64,000 nt of DNA from Asticcacaulis sp. AC466. Lineage in GTDB: Bacteria; Pseudomonadota; Alphaproteobacteria; Caulobacterales; Caulobacteraceae. Below, one piece after another: positions 25,675 to 34,083 of the stretch. The DNA lies in NCBI RefSeq assembly GCF_000495815.1, contig NZ_AWGE01000005.1:124001-188000 (forward strand), read 5' to 3'. A program made the translations under genes and the position numbers. The stretch's first letter is position 1, and every line of letters starts with the position of its first letter. Under the pieces are notes generated by a model. It had not been told where the DNA came from, searched no databases, and worked only from the letters and a program-made list of their open reading frames with translations.

Positions 25675-26658
25675 ATGTCTACTCACGCCACGTCAGTACC
25701 TTTTTCCGACCTGTCTCCGCGTATCGTCGTTTTCGGTGTCGGAGGCGCCGGTGGCAATGCCGTGAACAATATGATCGAGTGCGGGCTTGTTGGGGTTGAA
25801 TTTGTCGTAGCGAATACCGACGCCCAGCACCTGGAACGGTCTGGGACGAAAAACCGGATCCAGTTGGGTGCGACGGTCACACAGGGCCTTGGTGCAGGCG
25901 CCAATCCCGAAGTCGGCCAGAGAGCGGCCGAACTTTCGGAAGCCGAAGTCGCCGAATTCCTTACCGGCGCGCACATGGTCTTTATCACCGCGGGCATGGG
26001 GGGCGGCACGGGCAGTGGTGCGGCGCCTGTCATCGCCAGGATCGCGCGTGAGCGCGGTATTCTGACCGTGGGCGTCGTCACAAAGCCTTTCACATTCGAA
26101 GGTCGGCACCGGATGCGTCTGGCGGATGCCGCCATCGGCGAACTGGCGCGCTATGTCGACACTCTGATCGTTATTCCGAACCAGAATCTGTTTCGCGTTG
26201 CCACGGAGAAAACAACCTTCGCACAGGCGTTCGGCATGGCCGATGATGTTCTGCGCGCCGGCGTGCAATCCATCACCGACCTGATCGTCCTGCCCGGATT
26301 GATCAATCTCGACTTTGCCGATGTGCGGGCCGTGATGGCCAATATGGGCATGGCGATGATGGGAACCGGCGAAGCGACGGGTGAGGGCAGGGCGTTGCAG
26401 GCGGCGCAGAATGCTATTCAGAATCCCCTGCTGGACGAAGCCTCCCTGCACGGTGCCAAGGCCATCCTGGTCAATGTGACCGGCGGGCTCAATCTCAGCC
26501 TGCACGAAATAGATGAAGCGGCGAATGCCATTTCGCAATGGGTGGATCCTGAAGCGAATATCATCTTCGGCGCGGCGCTCGATCGCGACATGGGCGACCT
26601 GATCCGTGTCTCGGTCGTTGCCACCGGCATGGACGTCAAGACCGCCGCCGCTGTGTGA
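25675..26658 (+). CDS. FtsZ paralogue reduced to the GTPase core (327 aa)
   Basis: The tubulin-like GTPase domains are complete: GVGGAGGN at 21-28, the GGGTGSG signature loop at 109-115, and the catalytic T7 loop NLDFADV at 211-217. The chain stops soon after the end of the globular core ([13 protein letters not shown]). It thus lacks the long linker and C-terminal peptide by which the main alphaproteobacterial FtsZ (over 500 aa in Caulobacter) binds FtsA, ZapA and other partners. The ATG at 25675 is chosen because the N-terminus then matches normal FtsZ. Truncated FtsZ paralogues are known (Sinorhizobium FtsZ2, Magnetospirillum FtsZm). No division gene is nearby; it sits between a sugar receptor and a sugar regulator. 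Confidence 0.88.
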   Translation: MSTHATSVPFSDLSPRIVVFGVGGAGGNAVNNMIECGLVGVEFVVANTDAQHLERSGTKNRIQLGATVTQGLGAGANPEVGQRAAELSEAEVAEFLTGAHMVFITAGMGGGTGSGAAPVIARIARERGILTVGVVTKPFTFEGRHRMRLADAAIGELARYVDTLIVIPNQNLFRVATEKTTFAQAFGMADDVLRAGVQSITDLIVLPGLINLDFADVRAVMANMGMAMMGTGEATGEGRALQAAQNAIQNPLLDEASLHGAKAILVNVTGGLNLSLHEIDEAANAISQWVDPEANIIFGAALDRDMGDLIRVSVVATGMDVKTAAAV

Positions 26659-26678
26659 AACGGGCCTGTGCGCGGATA

Positions 26679-26760
26679 CGAAACGCTTGGGTTGTGTTTC
26701 GATAGGCATATCTGTTTCCGGTTTTCCGCACTCGCTTTGCATTGTGTCTGAAGCGAAACA
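26679..26760. promoter_or_regulatory. CGAAAC/GTTTCG repeats before the agaR-like gene
   Basis: CGAAAC at 26679-26684 pairs with GTTTCG at 26696-26701, and TCGCTT at 26733-26738 pairs with AAGCGA at 26751-26756, next to another CGAAAC. The cores resemble the TTTCG repeats at 25413, 52076 and 58954, so they may be autoregulatory AgaR sites. They are less regular than the others. Confidence 0.4.
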
Positions 26761-26877
26761 AAAGACGACGAATTTGGCGCAATTCCCTTTCTCATCTGGT
26801 TTCCCTTTCCGCCGTTGAGGCTGCAAGGTTGAATTTGTGCCCCGTTTGGGGGATAAGCGAAACCTAAGGCGGGCGGG

Positions 26878-27696
26878 ATGCCTGCGGCTAGGGCTAAGAC
26901 TATGGCGGAAGACACCGTAAAACTGACGCGCGACACCTCCGAGCGTCGCCGCGAGATTACATCCATGCTCAAGTCGCGCGGCAGCGTGCAGGTCGTGGCG
27001 TTGTCCGAACAGTTCGGCGTTTCGATGCAGACTATCCGCAAGGACCTGCATTATCTCGAAGAGCACGGTATCGCCACCCGGGCCTATGGGGGCGCAATTT
27101 CGTCCGACGTGGTGACGGTAAATGCCGAGCCTCCCATTGAAACCAAACGTGTCATTCACACCGAAGAGAAAGAACGTATCGGTCAATTGGCGGCGGCTAT
27201 GGTCGAACCAGGTGATTCCATCATGTTGGATTCAGGCACGACGGCCCTGCAGATCGCACGCTTTTTACCGGATGAAGAAGACATTACCGTCGTTACAAAT
27301 GACTTCGGCGTGCTGTCCGCGTTGACGCAAAAACGAAAGATAAAGATCATTATGCTTGGAGGCGAGCTTCGCCGCAAGAACATGGCCTTCTATGGTGCCC
27401 AGACGGTGGCGGCGCTAGATGAACTGTTGCTCGACAAGCTGTTTCTTGGCGTCGATGGGTTCGATGTCGAACGCGGCATCACGACGCATCATGAGCCTGA
27501 AGCGCAGTTGAACCGCAAAATGGTTGAGACGGCGCGTCAGGTCATCGCGATCACCGACTCGTCTAAGTTCGGCAAGGTCTGTCTGCACCGGATCATCGAT
27601 ATCAGTGAGATAAACGCGTTGATTACCGATTCAGATGCGCCGGACTATATCCGCGATGCCGCCGATCGCCTTGGCTTCACCTTGCATCTCGCCTGA
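26878..27696 (+). CDS. agaR: DeoR/GlpR-family regulator, AgaR-like (272 aa)
   Basis: The N-terminal DeoR helix-turn-helix (about 20-75) includes ALSEQFGVSMQTIRKDLHYLEEHG and AYGGAI. The C-terminal sugar-phosphate sensor (DeoRC) shows LDSGTTALQIAR, TVVTNDFGVL and LFLGVDGFD...EAQLNRKM, close in pattern to AgaR of E. coli. AgaR represses GalNAc/galactosamine genes until the sugar phosphate appears. Support comes from TTTCG-type repeats before the TBDR, GH36 and agaZ genes in this window. The true start may be the ATG at 26902, since both have only weak ribosome sites. The name agaR rests on this combination and remains an inference. Confidence 0.75.
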   Translation: MPAARAKTMAEDTVKLTRDTSERRREITSMLKSRGSVQVVALSEQFGVSMQTIRKDLHYLEEHGIATRAYGGAISSDVVTVNAEPPIETKRVIHTEEKERIGQLAAAMVEPGDSIMLDSGTTALQIARFLPDEEDITVVTNDFGVLSALTQKRKIKIIMLGGELRRKNMAFYGAQTVAALDELLLDKLFLGVDGFDVERGITTHHEPEAQLNRKMVETARQVIAITDSSKFGKVCLHRIIDISEINALITDSDAPDYIRDAADRLGFTLHLA

Positions 27697-27864
27697 GCAA
27701 GCTGGCGACGCACTGACCGCTCGGCAAATTTGTTCGATTCGAATCCTATAAGGGTGCGGCCGAATATACGTCGTCACACTTTCATCATTGTCTTATTTTT
27801 CCAGCTCAGAAGCCTATCGAAAATAAAGCACGGGAGGGCTTTAGGTGCGGCAAAGGAGAAGGCG

Positions 27865-28632
27865 ATGGCAGACAGAGTAGTGATGATTTCCGGTGCGGAC
27901 TCCGGTATTGGCGCCGCATGTGCGAGAGCTTTCGGCAGAAAGGGTGACAAGGTCGTTGTTCTTTATCACACGGATGTCGACGGCGCGGAAACGACCGCGG
28001 CAGACGTGAAGAATGCGGGCGGTAAGGCGCTGGTCCTGCAATGCTCCGTCGATGAAGCAGAGTCGGTGGAAGCGGCCTACAGCGAGGCGGAGGCGCAATT
28101 TGGATCGGTGAACGTTCTTGTCAATTCCGCGGGCATCAACATGGCGAATGTCAATGTCCGGGACATGCGTATCGAGACATGGAACGACCGCATTGCAACG
28201 GATTTGACCGGGGCGTTTCTAATGTCGCGCCGGTTCCTTTCGGGACGTAGAGATTCCACGGATTCAGCCTCACTTGTCCATATCTCGTCTATCCATGCCG
28301 AAGTCGTGCGTGCCGGAGGTGCGGCCTATTGTGCCGCGAAAGGCGGACTTACGAAACTCGTACAGACACTCGCGGTGGAGGAGGCGGGGCAAGGCATTCG
28401 AGTCAATGCCATCGAGCCTGGAATGATACTGACGCCAATGAATCAGAGAGCGCTCGATGACGACGACTACCGAAAAGCGCTCGAAAAGAATATTCCGATG
28501 CAGCGGGCAGGTAAGCCGGAGGAGGTCGCCGACCTCGCGGTATGGCTAAGCTCCGACGAGGCCAGCTACATTACCGGGGCCACAATTACAATCGATGGCG
28601 GCCTGTCACTCTTGCTGGGGGTTGGGGCATGA
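27865..28632 (+). CDS. SDR-family oxidoreductase (255 aa)
   Basis: Classical SDR with the nucleotide motif SGADSGIG (9-16), the NSAG stretch, catalytic serine in VHISSIH, YCAAK as YxxxK, and the C-terminal SYITGATITIDGG typical of sugar or 3-oxoacyl dehydrogenases such as glucose/galactose 1-dehydrogenase. The ATG at 27865 is preferred because AGGAG precedes it and the first strand then starts at the N-terminus. Its stop overlaps the start of the GH130-like gene (ATGA), so the two are translationally coupled. An oxidative sugar step is the likely role. CTTTCATCATTG at 27779-27790 may be a further AgaR-like element, but it is weak. Confidence 0.85.
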   Translation: MADRVVMISGADSGIGAACARAFGRKGDKVVVLYHTDVDGAETTAADVKNAGGKALVLQCSVDEAESVEAAYSEAEAQFGSVNVLVNSAGINMANVNVRDMRIETWNDRIATDLTGAFLMSRRFLSGRRDSTDSASLVHISSIHAEVVRAGGAAYCAAKGGLTKLVQTLAVEEAGQGIRVNAIEPGMILTPMNQRALDDDDYRKALEKNIPMQRAGKPEEVADLAVWLSSDEASYITGATITIDGGLSLLLGVGA

Positions 28633-29600
28633 ACTTGTCGGAAGGCAAATCAATCTCGCCGGATTCTGTCACGGGCGATGAAAAGGAACGAGTCGAGCCG
28701 ACCCGCCAGATCGTCGATTTTAATGTGGAAGAGCTTCAAGACATTGTGCTGGACGGACCGCCCCGGTTTACGAGCCGCGACCTGATGAGTCCCTTCGTGT
28801 GGAAGGCGGGAAAACGTTACGGCATCATGGTGCGTGCCGTGCCGAGCCACGATCAGGAGAAAACGGATACGGGAGAAATCTGGGCCGGCTGGAGCGATGA
28901 CGGCGTGTCATTCAAGATGCTTGACCGACCCGCGATCGTAGCCGGGCCGGACGCGCAGGATGCCGGAGGCGTGGAAGATCCGACGGTCGTCCAACGTGAG
29001 GACGGGTCCTACGTCGTCTATTTCACCGGAGTATCATCGGATATGACCCATGGTGAGATGTTCTACGCTGTTGGGGCTTCGCTCGACCGGTTGCAAAAGA
29101 CAGGTGTGGCTCTGGCTTCGACGAAATCTATGGGCAATACCAAGGAAGCGACGATTGGCCAAACGGCGGACGGTCATTGGCGGCTGTTCTACGAATATGC
29201 CGCCGATGGCGCCTCGCGTATCGGGCTGGCGATCGGCACGAATATCGATGGACCCTGGACAGAACAACCGACACCGTTCATGCCGCGTGAAGACGGTTGG
29301 GACAACTGGCATCTTTCAACCGGTCCGATGCTGATGGATGATCCGGACTGTCCCGTCATGTTTTATAATGGCGCGACGGTGGATGCCCGGTGGCGGATCG
29401 GCTGGGTGGCTTTCCAAAGAGACTGCCTGAGCGTGGCTGACCGCTGCGTGCAGCCGCTGCTGACACCGCCGCCCGTCGCCGACCGTACCGATACTGACAT
29501 CGCCTTTGCCGCCTCGGTCATCGTCGATGACGGCCAGATATGGCTCTATTACTCGCTTGAGGATAGGCGATTGAGCCGGGCCCTTCTCAGGCGGACTTGA
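28629..29600 (+). CDS. GH130-like glycosidase/phosphorylase (323 aa)
   Basis: Five-bladed beta-propeller type protein. GGVEDPTVV carries the conserved EDP segment of GH130, with D117 as the probable proton donor. Repeated blade-type strands follow (YVVYFTGVS, WRLFYEYA, VMFYNGA, IWLYYSLED). GH130 enzymes are mostly beta-mannoside phosphorylases acting in the cytoplasm, with some hydrolases. There is no signal peptide. The ATG overlaps the SDR stop, so both belong to one transcript. Other five-bladed propeller families (GH43-like) remain possible. Confidence 0.75.
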   Translation: MNLSEGKSISPDSVTGDEKERVEPTRQIVDFNVEELQDIVLDGPPRFTSRDLMSPFVWKAGKRYGIMVRAVPSHDQEKTDTGEIWAGWSDDGVSFKMLDRPAIVAGPDAQDAGGVEDPTVVQREDGSYVVYFTGVSSDMTHGEMFYAVGASLDRLQKTGVALASTKSMGNTKEATIGQTADGHWRLFYEYAADGASRIGLAIGTNIDGPWTEQPTPFMPREDGWDNWHLSTGPMLMDDPDCPVMFYNGATVDARWRIGWVAFQRDCLSVADRCVQPLLTPPPVADRTDTDIAFAASVIVDDGQIWLYYSLEDRRLSRALLRRT

Positions 29601-29950
29601 CCTCAGGCTGACCTACCCGCCCGCTAATCCGTTGCCCTGTCACAGCATTCCTGCAATTCCGGCGTCAATTCCGGAGTTTGGTTGGGTTTCTCCGTCACCT
29701 TGTTTGTTGTTTCACGTCGCTTGGCTCGGGTTGAGGGGGTATCAGGCGTTATCGGAGCCTTTTGCGGACTTGTTGTCTCGGCCATGGGGTTTTCCTTACG
29801 TATCTGAGCTGACGTTCCTGCTGGGTAAGCGCCGGTATACGAAAGGTCCTTCTAAAACAGTGCGTGTAATGATGAGGCCTCCTTCACGCCCCGGGTCATA
29901 AGGATTTAGTAAGTCCGTCAACTGCCTGTCGAAATTTTACACCTTCACAT
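29601..29950. other. Intergenic, no convincing gene
   Basis: About 350 bases after the GH130-like gene. A short open frame here (29632-29901) has no ribosome site and no recognisable motif. I see no structured RNA. Confidence 0.5.
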
Positions 29951-30212
29951 CTATGGCTTGGCCATCCCCCACAGGTCTGAAGGAGCGTCGCCATGAGCGC
30001 GACCGCTGGAGATGTATTGGTTCAAACGCTGATAGACTGGGGCGCCGACAATAACCGCCGTCGAATTCACGTTCAGCCCGACTGACGCGATGACAGTGGC
30101 GAATATCAGAACGCCAATTCGTGGCACCGCGTAAGTCGATGCCATTGTGGAGGTTTTCATCGATGATAGTGTCGTCGCCCTTGTCATCTAGCAGGCTGAA
30201 CCGGCCGAGCAA
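29951..30212 (-). pseudogene. Decayed DUF389 membrane-protein fragment
   Basis: Two minus-strand frames together give the N-terminal pattern of DUF389 proteins. LLDDKGDD...NLHNGIDLRGATN is in one frame; after a frameshift near 30115-30120, IGVLIFATVIASVGLNVNSTAV continues in the next. Intact members continue with a membrane segment of the MLISPLMGPI type; here the sequence degenerates and ends. Only about 60-70 of roughly 400 residues survive, so this is a relic. Confidence 0.65.
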
Positions 30213-30475
30213 ACTATGCCAGAGTAAGGCGACGGCATTTTGCGATGGGGTGGTGTCGGTTTGGCCGTGGCCCTCTCCGAATTATCACTTCGGATCGATC
30301 CCTAACAGGTCAGACCCAAATTAAAAGTCCCAGTCGGGCGAAGCTCCGGACAGATATTGCGGGTCTTTGTAACCCATTGAACGACATTGGGTCGGCGACT
30401 GGCGTATCAAAGACGACCGATAAAGCTGGACCCGGGGGCGTGACTGCGGCAATAAAAGCCTCTGGAGACCGTATC

Positions 30476-31741
30476 ATGCCCTATGCCTTGAGCCCATTCG
30501 ATGCCGCAGCCATTCTCATAGTGTTGGCCGCTTGCCTGGGGTACGTCAATCACCGTCTCTTCAAGCTGCCCGCGTCTGTGGGCTTGACGTTCATGGGGGC
30601 CGTAGCGTCTCTGTGCGTGCTTGCGGTCGATAAAATATTGCCGGGAAGTCATCTGACACCTTTAGTGCTTGGCTTCCTGGATGATATCGATTTCCACCAA
30701 ACCCTTATGAACGGCATGATTTCATTCCTGCTGTTTGCTGGCGCGCTCCATGTTAACTGGACATATATGAAGGCGGGCTTTTGGCCCATACTGCTCCTAT
30801 CGACGATTGGCGTCCTCGTTTCAACAGCCATCGTCGGCGCGGGCTTTTTTGCCATAACCTCGCTCCTGGGACTATCCGTGCCCTTGTTGTGGTGTCTGGT
30901 ATTCGGAGCTCTGATCAGCCCCACGGACCCGGTTGCCGTAATGGCGGTCATGAAGCACGCCTGCGTGCCGCCCACACTCCAGGCTACGGTTGCCGGGGAG
31001 AGTCTCTTTAACGATGGCGTAGGCGTCGTTGTGTTTGGGATATTGCTGGTGGCTGCGACAGGTGGGGGTGATTTTTCCCTGCCGCACGCCAGCGTAGAGT
31101 TCCTGAAAGAAGCCGGAGGTGGGATCGCGCTAGGTCTGCTGACCGGCGGCGTGGCCTACTTCGCAATGCGCAGCATCGATGAATATAATGTCGAAGTTAT
31201 GATCAGCTTGGCTGTAGTCATGGGCGGATACAGTCTGGCGAACGGGTTGGGCGTCAGCGGACCCGTTGCCATGGCCGTCGCCGGTCTGATCATCGGCAAT
31301 GCCGCAGTCGCCGACGCTATGAGTGACACGACGCGCGACTATCTGCTCAAATTTTGGGCACTCATCGACGAAATACTAAACGCCGTATTGTTCTTGCTCA
31401 TTGGCCTGGAAGTTATCGCCATTGCCGCGGACTGGCGTTTGATGGTCGTGGGATTGGCGGCGATACCGCTGGTGCTATTGGCTCGCGGCATCTCGGTTGC
31501 GGTGCCCCTGACTGTCTTGCGCCCGTTCCAATTCCTAGGAAAAATTGCCATGCCTACCCTGGTCTGGGGCGGGCTGCGTGGCGGCATCTCGATTGCGCTG
31601 GCGCTTTCACTTCCAGGCCACAGGACTGTCATTCTGGCAGCCACCTATGTGGTCGTGCTGTTCGCCGTCATCTTCCAGGGGGGCACCATCGGTAAGCTTA
31701 TTCTGAAATGGACGCGGGCAGACACACCGTCCCACGGCTAA
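30476..31741 (+). CDS. CPA1-family Na+/H+ antiporter (421 aa)
   Basis: Inner-membrane cation/proton exchanger with about 11-12 hydrophobic segments. Conserved family motifs are GALISPTDPVAVMAV (transport Asp in a broken helix) and GESLFNDGVGVVVF (Asn-Asp pair), with ISLAVVMGGYSLA and GLRGGISIALALSLP further on. GGAGA precedes the ATG at 30476; upstream in-frame codons add residues without family resemblance. The role is pH and sodium homeostasis. It stands alone upstream of the MscS/trehalose group, consistent with a loose osmotic-stress neighbourhood. Confidence 0.88.
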   Translation: MPYALSPFDAAAILIVLAACLGYVNHRLFKLPASVGLTFMGAVASLCVLAVDKILPGSHLTPLVLGFLDDIDFHQTLMNGMISFLLFAGALHVNWTYMKAGFWPILLLSTIGVLVSTAIVGAGFFAITSLLGLSVPLLWCLVFGALISPTDPVAVMAVMKHACVPPTLQATVAGESLFNDGVGVVVFGILLVAATGGGDFSLPHASVEFLKEAGGGIALGLLTGGVAYFAMRSIDEYNVEVMISLAVVMGGYSLANGLGVSGPVAMAVAGLIIGNAAVADAMSDTTRDYLLKFWALIDEILNAVLFLLIGLEVIAIAADWRLMVVGLAAIPLVLLARGISVAVPLTVLRPFQFLGKIAMPTLVWGGLRGGISIALALSLPGHRTVILAATYVVVLFAVIFQGGTIGKLILKWTRADTPSHG

Positions 31742-32134
31742 CTCGACCGGTGATCTCGCGCGAAATCCCGTGTTTTGCACCGCGAGAGCTGGATTGGTGT
31801 GAGTCTGGTCCGTTCAATATATTTAAGCCACCGCCCATGGTCTATTGAGCAATCAAATAGTCGACCTGTCTTCACATAGAGTGATCTGTGGAGCGATCAC
31901 AACATATCACAGAAGCGAGAGGTGTGGCCGAATTGTGTCTTCGGGGGTGGACAGGTCGCCTGCGAACGTTTAGAGCGTGTGTTCTGGGAATGATTATGTG
32001 ACTGCAAATCATTACTTTGAGCGCTGTTCTTGCTGCTCGTGAAATCTCGAAATAATAAACTGTGCAATCAGTTTTATTGTCTGTGTGCTGCGCAGATTTA
32101 CTTGGGGCAAACTACTAAAATTGGAGACGAAACC
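31742..32134. other. Intergenic region before mscS
   Basis: About 390 bases without a gene. A 7-bp inverted repeat (TCTCGCG 31754-31760 / CGCGAGA 31781-31787) may be a weak terminator of the antiporter gene. The last 130 bases are AT-rich and probably hold the promoter of the mscS-otsBA group; I could not assign clear -35/-10 boxes. Confidence 0.4.
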
Positions 32135-33301
32135 ATGACAGCCAGTGAAAAACTGCTGACATTTGGCCATTCGGTCTGGATCTATCTCGCCGGCCTTAGT
32201 CCGTTGGCGTTCGCAATGAATATCTGTTTGACGGTCGCCTTGCCTCTCTTGTTCTGGGTGGGGACGCGTCTGATTACCGCCGGTTTACGGTTTGCGGTCC
32301 ATCGGGTTCCCGGACCGCCATCGGCAGAGAAAAAAGTCAGAACTAGCCGCGCGATGCGCTTCAGTAACCAGGTGCTTAAGGTCGTTCTCGGCGCCGGCCT
32401 TCTGTTCTTGCTGCCAGGCATTTGGGGTTTGGATTTGACGCCGTGGTTTGCGGGCGGGTTAGGTCAGCAGGCTGTACAAGTGATCGCCGGTCTTTCCCTG
32501 CTTCTGATTGGCGCCGTCGTCGCGCTTGAAATCTCCGCCCTGCTGATTAACCACGCCATGGGCAGACTAAGAGCGCAAGCCGCGCCACGCCGCGCCAAAC
32601 AACTCGACACACTTGGGCCTATCGTGCGAAGCGGCGTCCAAATTGCCATTGGCATAGTCGTGTTTCTGACGATGTTCGGGCAACTCGGTGTACAGATCGG
32701 CCCGCTTATTGCGGGCGCGGGTGTCGCTGGTGTGGCCATAGGGTTTGGCGCACAGACCCTGGTCAAGGATTTCCTGACCGGTTTTTTCCTTATAATCGAG
32801 GACATTGTCGCGGTCGGTGACATCGTCAGAGTCGGCGATAGTGGCGGTCAGGTCGAAGAAATGACGCTGAGGACCATCCGTTTGCGCGACTTTGACGGAA
32901 CCCTGCACGTCTTTCCCTATAGTGAAGCCCAGATCATTCACAATCTGACAAAGACCTTTTCTTACTACGTTTTCGATTTGCAGGTCTCTTACGAATCCAA
33001 CCTCGACCGCGCCATGGACGTCATGCGTGAAACCGGTGCCGCGCTGCAACGAGAAGCCGAGTTCGGGGACGCCATTCTCGAGCCCCTCGAAGTCGTCGGG
33101 GTCGATAACCTCGGTGACAGCGGAGTGGTCCTAAAGGCACGTATTAAAACCCTGCCTATCCAGCAATGGCGCATCGGAAGAGAGTTCAATCGTCGTATCA
33201 AATTAGCCTTCGATGCCGCCGGCATTGACATTCCTTATCCTCACATGCGCGTCGTCATGCCAAAAACGGATCGGCACTCGAAAGAGGAGGCATTGGCATG
33301 A
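32135..33301 (+). CDS. MscS-family mechanosensitive channel (388 aa)
   Basis: A small-conductance mechanosensitive channel that releases solutes on osmotic downshock. Several N-terminal membrane helices lead to the MscS pore helix and beta domain: IAGAGVAGVAIGFGAQTLVKDF, then VGDIVRVGDSGGQVEEMTLRTIRLRDFDG and a C-terminal alpha/beta domain (IPYPHMRVV). GGAGA precedes the ATG at 32135. Its stop overlaps the otsB start (ATGA), so solute release and trehalose synthesis genes are cotranslated. Confidence 0.92.
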   Translation: MTASEKLLTFGHSVWIYLAGLSPLAFAMNICLTVALPLLFWVGTRLITAGLRFAVHRVPGPPSAEKKVRTSRAMRFSNQVLKVVLGAGLLFLLPGIWGLDLTPWFAGGLGQQAVQVIAGLSLLLIGAVVALEISALLINHAMGRLRAQAAPRRAKQLDTLGPIVRSGVQIAIGIVVFLTMFGQLGVQIGPLIAGAGVAGVAIGFGAQTLVKDFLTGFFLIIEDIVAVGDIVRVGDSGGQVEEMTLRTIRLRDFDGTLHVFPYSEAQIIHNLTKTFSYYVFDLQVSYESNLDRAMDVMRETGAALQREAEFGDAILEPLEVVGVDNLGDSGVVLKARIKTLPIQQWRIGREFNRRIKLAFDAAGIDIPYPHMRVVMPKTDRHSKEEALA

Positions 33302-34083
33302 CAATGACTCAAAAAGCCCGCCACTTTCACCTCGATCAGATTTCCCTATTCATAGATTTGGATGGTACACTTGCGCCGTTTCAACTCACTCCCGATGTTG
33401 TGGGGCCCGATGTAAAGCGCAATGCTCTGCTACGCGAGATGGGCATGCGGCTGAACGGGCGAATGGCGGTCGTCAGCGGACGATCCATCGCTGACTTAGA
33501 TCGGATACTTGAAGGTACGATTGTCGCGATGGCCGGAAGCCACGGACTACAAAGGCGTGACGCCCGGCTCGATCTGGTCACCGCCTCGCCGCACTCGGGC
33601 CTGGCAGACGCCATACGGGAAATCAAGAATTTTGCCCTGAAGTTTCCGGATGTCGTGATTGAGGAAAAGCCGCTCAGTGTCGCGTTTCATTATCGCCAAA
33701 ACCCATCGGTGGAGACAGTGGCGCGCGTATTCTGCGAAGATCTGGCGCAACGTACCGGTCTGAAATGGCAACGCGGCGCCATGGTCGAGGAGTTTCTGAC
33801 ACCGGGCATGGACAAGGGCAGGGCAGTACGCGCCTTTATGGTTGAACCGCCATTTTTGGGCACCACGCCGATCTTTGTCGGTGATGATCTCACAGACGAA
33901 AATGGCTTTCAGGCGGTTCAGGCCTTGGGCGGTTTCGGTGTATGCGTCGGGGCCGTACGTGATACCCATGCACAGTTTCAACTTGAAAGTGTTTCTGCGG
34001 TTCATGCATGGCTCCGGCAAGGCTTGCAAAATAACTATTTCAGTTTGGAGGCCGAAGTTGAGCCGTCTTATAGTCGTATCTAA
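33298..34083 (+). CDS. otsB: Trehalose-6-phosphate phosphatase
   Basis: HAD-superfamily phosphatase that converts trehalose 6-phosphate to trehalose. The nucleophile motif DLDGTLAPF (Asp20, Asp22) is near the N-terminus, VVSGRSIADL gives the second motif region, and VGDDLTDENGF the terminal acidic motif. The 261-residue length is normal. A second ATG at 33304 is possible. It lies between mscS (4-bp overlap) and otsA (26-bp overlap) in the order otsB-otsA. Confidence 0.93.
   Translation: MTMTQKARHFHLDQISLFIDLDGTLAPFQLTPDVVGPDVKRNALLREMGMRLNGRMAVVSGRSIADLDRILEGTIVAMAGSHGLQRRDARLDLVTASPHSGLADAIREIKNFALKFPDVVIEEKPLSVAFHYRQNPSVETVARVFCEDLAQRTGLKWQRGAMVEEFLTPGMDKGRAVRAFMVEPPFLGTTPIFVGDDLTDENGFQAVQALGGFGVCVGAVRDTHAQFQLESVSAVHAWLRQGLQNNYFSLEAEVEPSYSRI

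Noticed and set aside
29632-29901. 89-codon open frame after the GH130-like gene
   Set aside because: No ribosome site, no domain or signal pattern, and codon use unlike the neighbours; probably chance.
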